From contig LUCM01001868.1 in NCBI GenBank assembly GCA_008360955.1, forward strand, positions 86,314-150,313: 64,000 nt of DNA, written 5' to 3'. The notes beneath the pieces were generated by a model. It was given only the letters and a program-made list of their open reading frames with translations. It searched no databases and was not told where the DNA came from. Source of the stretch: Fasciolopsis buskii (Eukaryota > Platyhelminthes > Trematoda > Plagiorchiida > Fasciolidae). Positions within the stretch are counted from its first letter, which is position 1, and each line of letters starts with the position of its first letter. Position numbers and translations under genes: made by a program. Shown here in pieces: positions 61,001 through 64,000 of this stretch.

Positions 61001-63582
61001 AGAACGGAAACAATTTTTCTTTTCTCCATCTTCGTCATAGTCACTTTCTTCAACTTCCGGATCCACGAGCTGTAGAGGACAAAGTGTTTCAAGATGCATG
61101 GACAACAATGATACGAGCACTGCGTAAAGTGATTCTTGAAGTGTTTCGTCTAACAATTGTGGATTATGATGTGCATCTTCGCCTACTCGAGGAAGCACGA
61201 TTCACATCCGGTTGGGATTTCTTCGAATACCTTAATCGTAAGGCAAGTTGGTTAACTCGGTCGTCTTTATCTTTTTTACTCTCTATTAAAAACTCGTGTC
61301 AAATACCTCGTCTGCCCGCGTATACGTCCACAGTTTCGCTATTCTTTCGTGAGAATTGCAGCGGATACTTGTTTGTCAGAAAATGATCCCAGGATGGGTA
61401 AATATAATTCGGTCAGAAAGTGATACGGGAAGCTATCTGACGTGTTATCTCGTCACAGATAAAACAACAAGTGTCTGAATTGAATGGGATTTGGGCGTGT
61501 ACCGCCGCCTGGATAGTTATCTTTGAATAGTATGAGTTTATTCTCACTGAATAGACGGGATTGGATGAGCATTTTTGAAAGACAGTAAGTTTTAATTTGG
61601 TTGGCATCCTCTGCCTTAAGACATTAGTTGATTCTATGGATATGCACAGTTCGTGCCGGTGTAAATCCGTTAGCACATGATTTTGTGAAAACTTATCAGT
61701 CTACTGAACGTCAGCTAGTCGGGAACAGCCTTAATATTCACCTACATGTAGCACTCTGGATAGCCCGTCATAGAAATCCCGGTCCACCATTATAAGGTTG
61801 GACTCAATCGGCCACATAAGCTCACGGAAATCGGAGTATTACTGGCGGTGGTCAAGCGGCTAAGGTCGTGGCGTTTGAACGTGAAGGTCGCGGGTTCGAA
61901 TCCTCCTGACTCCGGTCAACTTCTCCGATTGGCAGTCCTCTGTTGGCCGCGGCCCCCTTCCTGAAAACTGTAGTGTTGGTTACCATTTCACGGAATCATG
62001 TAGTATTTGCTGAAAGAAAAATCCTAATCTCATACGTAAAAGAATACAAAAAATGCGAAATGTCCGAACTAAAAAAAACCCACTGACTGTTGCATTCATT
62101 CATGTTGCTTAAGAATTACAAAATTCTCAATAGTAGATTTCGTGGATTCCAGCTTTGGTAATCTAACTAAACCCATTTGGGACAATCTGTTGGTTAGGAT
62201 TTTCATGGCCTTTTTCTGCGTCAGGGACTGACTACCGTCACCTTTACCATCTGTCTCCCCTTTTGGAGAACAAACTAGACGGAGGCAATCGATCGGCATG
62301 CGTGCGTCATTTCTCAATCTTTTTAACCTAATCAAGTTCATTACCTGTTCGATCGAATGGGTCTGTGACCTAATAGTGTATATCTGACCTCACAATTGCT
62401 GATCGAATTCTCCCTCCATGTTCTAACGAGGATACACAGATGCCGGTGTTCAAGCAACCATGGTCATCTTATCTCCTCTGCCCGTAGCAACCGTGTTTTT
62501 GTTTGTAACATACCCGGGAAACTTGTGGATGCAGTAATCGTGAACGGAAAATCCGTATGGAACACGGGGCTTGATTCTGTGGCTGTTGGAAAAGCCAACA
62601 AATGGGGACAATTTCACAAGACATTTGTTACTGTCAACTTTCCGTACTCAGTAAGACTAACCGCGTCCCCGTTATGTCCGAAAGACTACTACTACTACCT
62701 TTTGGTCTATGCTTATGACAACTCGGGAACAGAAATTTCGACTGCGTATATGATGATGAAATGGTTTTTGGGGTCAGTGATTCGAAGGCGACATGCTCCC
62801 TTGTAGTCCGCCTAATGGTTGTGTCTTTTTGTAGTTTACATGGGGCTTGATTCTGTGGGAATGACGGGCTCTTGTGCTTGTATTCTCTTGTAAAAAACGG
62901 TTCGTTGCCCATACTCTCTGGAAATCTTGGTCACGATTAGATCGGATGTTGATGGGGGTATGGCGTTTTTTTATAACCGTCCCTGTGTCTGCTGTTCTCT
63001 TCCGATGGATAAGTTTCCTGTTAATTCGAAAAGTGACCCATGGACGTTTCGCCGAAGCACCGCGCTGATTTTTCAAACTACTGTTTGCATTTGGTATGAA
63101 TATTTTATATATGCACAACACTGTTTTGTCATTGTGCATTAGTGGTACAAGTGATAATGACAGGTCAAAAATAGCCACAAGATTGTCCCCAACGTATTGG
63201 ATGCCTTTTTACTTGCATTTACCGATTGCTCGCGTTTCAATCAACTGTTCGACATGCTCCGTGTCGGTTGCCTTGTCAGCTTTGTTTTTTCTTTTGTTTT
63301 ACTTCAAATGACCATCTTCTCACGAATACGTTTATGTCACGTGGTTCATGTAGAAATTCGGACCAGGCCAATCGTGTACAAAAGTCCATATTAGCCAGTT
63401 CGAATTGATCATATAATCCCTGGATCCTTGTATTTGTCTATTCCCTAACAATATACCAACGAATGATCAGGAAGAATTGGCCCAATTGTATGCCATGCTC
63501 GGTGGATACGATGATGCATTGCACGAGTATTGCGAGATAGAGACATTCTTTTCTAGTTGTGCCGGGACAGAGTTCACATCAG
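49031..63582 (+). CDS. TRAPPC10: TRAPPC10, TRAPP II vesicle-tethering subunit (N-terminal part, five exons)
   Basis: TRAPPC10 (yeast Trs130 counterpart) is a large scaffold subunit of TRAPP II, which activates Rab GTPases for traffic at the Golgi and endosomes. Five exons on the plus strand (31, 242, 197, 202 and 112 bases) total 784 bases and join in one open frame of 261 residues. Landmarks in order are: 'KPVISWAGHD', 'EPSMWRHS', 'MLYIYAISN', 'DWVILMIDAD', 'STVLHRIKKDF', 'QDAWTTMIRALRKVI', 'GWDFFEYLNRKEELA' and 'AMLGGYDDALHEYCEIETFF'. Each has a counterpart at the matching place in animal TRAPPC10, for example EPMEWRRS, DWLIVIVE, GWSFCDYF and FEDALVQYDELDALF. Intron phases are 1, 0, 2 and 0, and the last exon ends in phase 1. 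The full protein is over 1,000 residues, so about three quarters lies to the right. No frame-breaking change is seen, so it is probably functional. Confidence 0.87.
49872..49993 (-). repeat. tRNA-derived SINE, family 2
   Basis: This diverged copy of the family 2 SINE at 26,905 lies in TRAPPC10 intron 1. Shared blocks on the plus strand are 'ACAGCTGTTT', 'TATCCACAGTGCCCGAACT' and 'TAGCCAAACACAGTAACTG'. The B box is damaged. Confidence 0.5.
50740..51335 (-). mobile_element. RTE-type LINE fragment, second subfamily
   Basis: On the minus strand, 51,314-51,072 gives 'NWIGSKLNLALAGERLSEVN' and 'GSRVSDDVSL', the region after the RT core. Shifted frames near 50,990 give 'CERRCLRRIGRIW', and 50,898-50,755 gives 'VQSLERALRVNKLKCLGHVL' then 'EECSVWKMSRDD'. 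These are RTE C-terminal landmarks but differ from the GAT-tailed subfamily. A related plus-strand piece is at 53,640. It lies in intron 1 of TRAPPC10 in the opposite orientation. Its left end, about 50,650-50,760, may be a different, tRNA-like sequence ('TAGTCTAGTGGTTAAGG'). Confidence 0.8.
51370..51466 (-). repeat. tRNA-derived SINE, family 1 (partial)
   Basis: The plus-strand sequence 'CAACAAAAGCTGCCAAGCGG' followed by 'GGCAATGCGAGGATTCCACC' matches the copy at 6,411-6,460 block by block. The tRNA-like head is mostly lost. It sits about 130 bases before TRAPPC10 exon 2. Confidence 0.6.
51594..51835 (+). CDS. TRAPPC10: TRAPPC10 coding exon 2
   Basis: The acceptor is a pyrimidine-rich stretch ending 'CCAAACAG' at 51,593, and the donor is GTAAGT at 51,836. 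The exon lies within a longer open stretch, 51,362-51,934. It encodes 'AGHDTLVGEL', 'KEPSMWRHSKHRGQYPVRID', a Phe-rich segment and 'QPMLYIYAISN'. Spacing between 'EP-WR-S' and the 'Y-hydrophobic' end equals that of the animal protein, although overall identity is low. Confidence 0.8.
51970..51996. repeat. TA microsatellite
   Basis: About 13 TA units lie in TRAPPC10 intron 2. Confidence 0.95.
51997..53635. other. Intronic sequence, unassigned
   Basis: This is part of TRAPPC10 intron 2. The minus frame 52,818-52,480 (112 residues) is the longest. No domain is recognised. The even base composition and long open stretches around 52,160-52,830 are compatible with an old repeat, but no second copy is in the window. 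Confidence 0.4.
53640..53858 (+). mobile_element. RTE-type LINE fragment, second subfamily
   Basis: The plus frame reads 'GPGVQSLERVLRVNRLKWLG', then 'HVLHMARVRLPRCMLFYEER' and 'SVWKMSRDD', nearly the same as the minus-strand piece at 50,898-50,755. The match ends at 'GATGATCAGCCGATGA', next to a frame belonging partly to a Penelope-like fragment. Confidence 0.8.
54235..54760 (+). mobile_element. Penelope-like element fragment (decayed)
   Basis: The frame ending at 54,413 contains 'SAFNPLRCKQDLMHCLPYTT', 'RRICTTNILEANLSHITEAL' and 'LNNMYANNLIQKKL', matching the connector of Penelope-like elements (compare 'RTKRICTDDTPEAELQTV' in the 12 kb copy). Past frame changes, 54,640-54,740 gives 'SVICYQFKCTYGAHFPFRM', then 'LSRRIRNTWPTL', a degenerate GIY-YIG start in which 'YIG' is destroyed. 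It belongs to a different subfamily from the 12 kb copy and lies in TRAPPC10 intron 2. The upstream part of the frame (53,868-54,230) is unassigned. Confidence 0.65.
54761..55890. other. Intronic sequence, unassigned
   Basis: This is part of TRAPPC10 intron 2. A short AT-rich alternating tract lies at 55,270-55,302. The plus frame 55,573-55,899 (108 residues) may be the upstream part of the RTE remnant that follows, but no motif confirms it. Confidence 0.4.
55900..56830 (+). mobile_element. RTE-type LINE reverse transcriptase remnant
   Basis: Scattered plus-strand frames keep RTE landmarks in order: a 'GLAPVFSKI' piece near 56,240, a broken finger region around 56,400-56,560 and 'VVVCTGVPQGCHISSFLFNF' at 56,731-56,790, equivalent to 'GVRQGCPISPFLFNF' in the 45 kb copy. 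The YADD box is not seen and the copy fades near 56,830. It is heavily mutated and older than the 45 kb copy. Confidence 0.6.
57151..57178. repeat. CA microsatellite
   Basis: About 14 CA units end some 86 bases before TRAPPC10 exon 3. A longer CA-rich tract is at 59,188-59,262. Confidence 0.95.
57265..57461 (+). CDS. TRAPPC10: TRAPPC10 coding exon 3
   Basis: The acceptor is 'TTGACACAG' at 57,264 and the donor is TGTAAGT with GT at 57,462. It encodes 'ASWLGHLQAGNISDWVILMI' and 'QRSTVLHRIKKDFNINSDG', corresponding to the TRAPPC10 segment with the DWLI core and the 'PRT-DKIRNDF' element. It begins in phase 0 and ends after two bases of a codon, which fits exon 4. Confidence 0.9.
57462..59540. 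other. TRAPPC10 intron 3, left part, unassigned
   Basis: The plus frame 58,690-59,028 (112 residues) is basic, includes 'HGDCICKISYKDFSAECLEY' and 'SKLERESAIAFHPTTERYTV', and looks like decayed coding sequence, but I cannot name its family. A CA-rich tract follows at 59,188-59,262. A tRNA-like B box occurs in passing near 57,010, before exon 3, and is not assigned. Confidence 0.4.
59541..59714 (+). repeat. tRNA-derived SINE, family 1
   Basis: The B box 'GCGAGTTCGAATCC' lies at 59,593-59,606, and the body has 'GTCGGTCAACG' and 'CCTCTGTTGGC'. The tail is 'TAATAGAGAAAATAAAT'. It is inserted in TRAPPC10 intron 3 in the gene's orientation. Confidence 0.8.
59925..60312 (+). mobile_element. RTE-type LINE 3' end
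   Basis: The sequence 'TTGGATTGGAAGAAGCCGCA' near 59,953 and 'AGCGAACCGTGAATGAG' near 60,110 correspond to the final coding part of the 47.5 kb RTE copy. The 3' UTR follows to 'TTTAACGCTGAACGATAATG' and a short GATGAT-like tail at 60,297-60,312. It is more diverged than the other copies and lies in TRAPPC10 intron 3. Confidence 0.75.
60313..61040. other. End of TRAPPC10 intron 3
   Basis: A CT microsatellite of about nine units lies at 60,861-60,878. The rest is unassigned. The pyrimidine-rich stretch from about 61,008 precedes the exon 4 acceptor. Confidence 0.5.
61041..61242 (+). CDS. TRAPPC10: TRAPPC10 coding exon 4
   Basis: The acceptor 'TTCGTCATAG' at 61,040 follows a pyrimidine tract. 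The one base needed to finish the split codon gives Phe, then 'HFLQLPDPRAVEDKVFQDAW', 'TTMIRALRKVILEVFRLTIV', 'LRLLEEARFTSGWDFFEYLN' and RK. The acidic-aromatic 'GWDFFEY' box is highly characteristic of TRAPPC10. The exon end is set by reading frame: the GT at 61,238 would put the next exon out of frame, whereas the GC donor 'AAG|GCAAGT' at 61,243 keeps the frame. Confidence 0.9.
61839..62010 (+). repeat. tRNA-derived SINE, family 1
   Basis: This is the best-preserved head of the family: 'GGCGGTGGTCAAGCGGCTAA' (A-box region, 61,844-61,863) and 'GGTCGCGGGTTCGAATCCTC' (61,887-61,906). The body 'GGCAGTCCTCTGTTGGCCGC' follows. It lies in TRAPPC10 intron 4, in the gene's orientation. Confidence 0.85.
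62480..62806 (+). pseudogene. Possible B9-domain fragment (B9D1-like)
   Basis: The plus frame 62,396-62,806 encodes, from about 62,490, 'NRVFVCNIPGKLVDAVIVNG', 'KSVWNTGLDS', 'TFVTVNFPYSVRLTASP' and 'LLVYAYDNSGTEISTAYMM'. This recalls the first half of the B9 domain of ciliary transition-zone protein B9D1: a 'VF..NG.VESA' start, W...AGLEEG, 'VWNFPIDVTFKSTNP', '[20 protein letters not shown]'. The conserved GWPQ is replaced by 'CPKD', and part of the domain seems missing. It lies in an intron of TRAPPC10, on the same strand. It could be a processed pseudogene, an exon of a nested gene, or a chance resemblance. The assignment is tentative. Confidence 0.28.
62807..63470. other. End of TRAPPC10 intron 4
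   Basis: Short overlapping frames on both strands have no recognisable family. The 16-base string 'GGGGCTTGATTCTGTG' at 62,844 repeats one at 62,565, suggesting a small local duplication. Confidence 0.45.
63471..63582 (+). CDS. TRAPPC10: TRAPPC10 coding exon 5
   Basis: The acceptor 'AATGATCAG' ends at 63,470 and the donor is GTTAGT at 63,583. It encodes 'EELAQLYAMLGGYDDALHEY' then 'CEIETFFSSCAGTEFTSG', matching the helical repeat 'EELAFVFEMLQQFEDALVQY-DELDALF' of the animal protein. It ends in phase 1. A pyrimidine-rich acceptor-like 'CCACTCAG' at 63,998 might open the next exon at the window edge. Confidence 0.9.
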
Positions 63583-64000
63583 GTTAGTTATAATTTACAT
63601 TTTGTTTGTTCGTTTTTTTTATGAACTTGTATGGCGAGTCTAGAAAGACGAGGACAAATAATCTTTTATCTATGACAAACCCAATCATTTTCTCCTTTAG
63701 GATGAAATAAACAAAATCGACTGATTTGCAGTTGTCCTGATCACATTCAACAAACAAGTGGGCTAACAAGTTCGTTTTTATAGAGTGATAGTTGTACCAT
63801 TTTGTAAAAATGTGTTGCAAAAGTTTTTATTATTTTTTTTGATCGTTTGGTCAGTTAGGTAAAATGTGACGAGAATACACTCATGTCTTATGCATAAACA
63901 TGAATCAAATAAGTCAATCACTTTTCACAGCCATTAAGCTTGCGCGAAATTGCTCTGGTTTCGGTTGCTATTGCATTGGCACCGTCCACTCCACTCAGAA
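63583..64000. other. TRAPPC10 intron 5, running to the window edge
   Basis: It is AT-rich with no open frame of interest. A pyrimidine-rich stretch ending 'CCACTCAG' at 63,998 could be the next acceptor, leaving two exon bases inside the window. Confidence 0.5.

Noticed and set aside
61076..61080. Acceptor at 61,075 (CTGTAG) for TRAPPC10 exon 4
   Set aside because: It would need a different phase from exon 3 and would lose the 'LQLPDPR' segment that matches the family.
1..64000. CRISPR arrays, bacterial operons, defence islands or phage modules
   Set aside because: Intron-bearing exons and eukaryotic retroelements fill the window. No regularly spaced direct repeats or prokaryotic gene strings are present.

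Overview
The window is nuclear DNA of a eukaryote, most likely a parasitic flatworm (trematode or cestode). Coding signal comes in short exons with GT-AG introns. Most of the remaining sequence is decayed retrotransposon: RTE-type LINEs ending in GAT-rich tails, CR1/Jockey-like LINEs with an FADD active-site box, Penelope-like elements with a GIY-YIG domain, Ty3/gypsy and BEL/Pao pol fragments, and tRNA-derived SINEs. This mixture suits flatworm genomes, but the species cannot be fixed from the window alone. There are no prokaryotic operons, rRNA genes or CRISPR arrays.

The one host gene I can reconstruct is on the plus strand from 49,031 to the right edge: the N-terminal part of TRAPPC10, a TRAPP II vesicle-tethering subunit. 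Five coding exons (49,031-49,061; 51,594-51,835; 57,265-57,461; 61,041-61,242; 63,471-63,582) join in one frame for about 261 residues. They align in order with the N-terminus of the animal protein, and the gene continues beyond the window. The fourth intron appears to use a GC-AG pair. The introns are 2.2-5.4 kb long and filled with retroelement debris on both strands.

Layout: 1-6.5 kb holds one copy of an unnamed dispersed repeat, a Ty3/gypsy pol fragment, an RTE 3' end, a BEL/Pao fragment and two SINEs. From 6.5 to 28 kb recognisable content is sparse: a Penelope-like 3' half (11.4-12.2 kb), a striking 2.1 kb inverted duplication with 668-base arms (13.8-15.9 kb), a second copy of the unnamed repeat (16.7-17.5 kb) and a possible Gag remnant near 25 kb. 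From 28 to 36.4 kb lie two minus-strand CR1-like LINEs, one nearly full length. From 39.8 to 48.7 kb is a cluster of LINE pieces, including a nearly full-length RTE element (43.7-46.2 kb) with both endonuclease and reverse transcriptase. From 49 kb to the end is the TRAPPC10 locus.

None of the mobile elements has an intact open reading frame, so all look inactive. The observations most worth following up are the near-identical inverted repeat, the TRAPPC10 model with its GC-AG intron, the unnamed repeat family with a shared short reading frame, and a possible B9-domain fragment inside TRAPPC10 intron 4.
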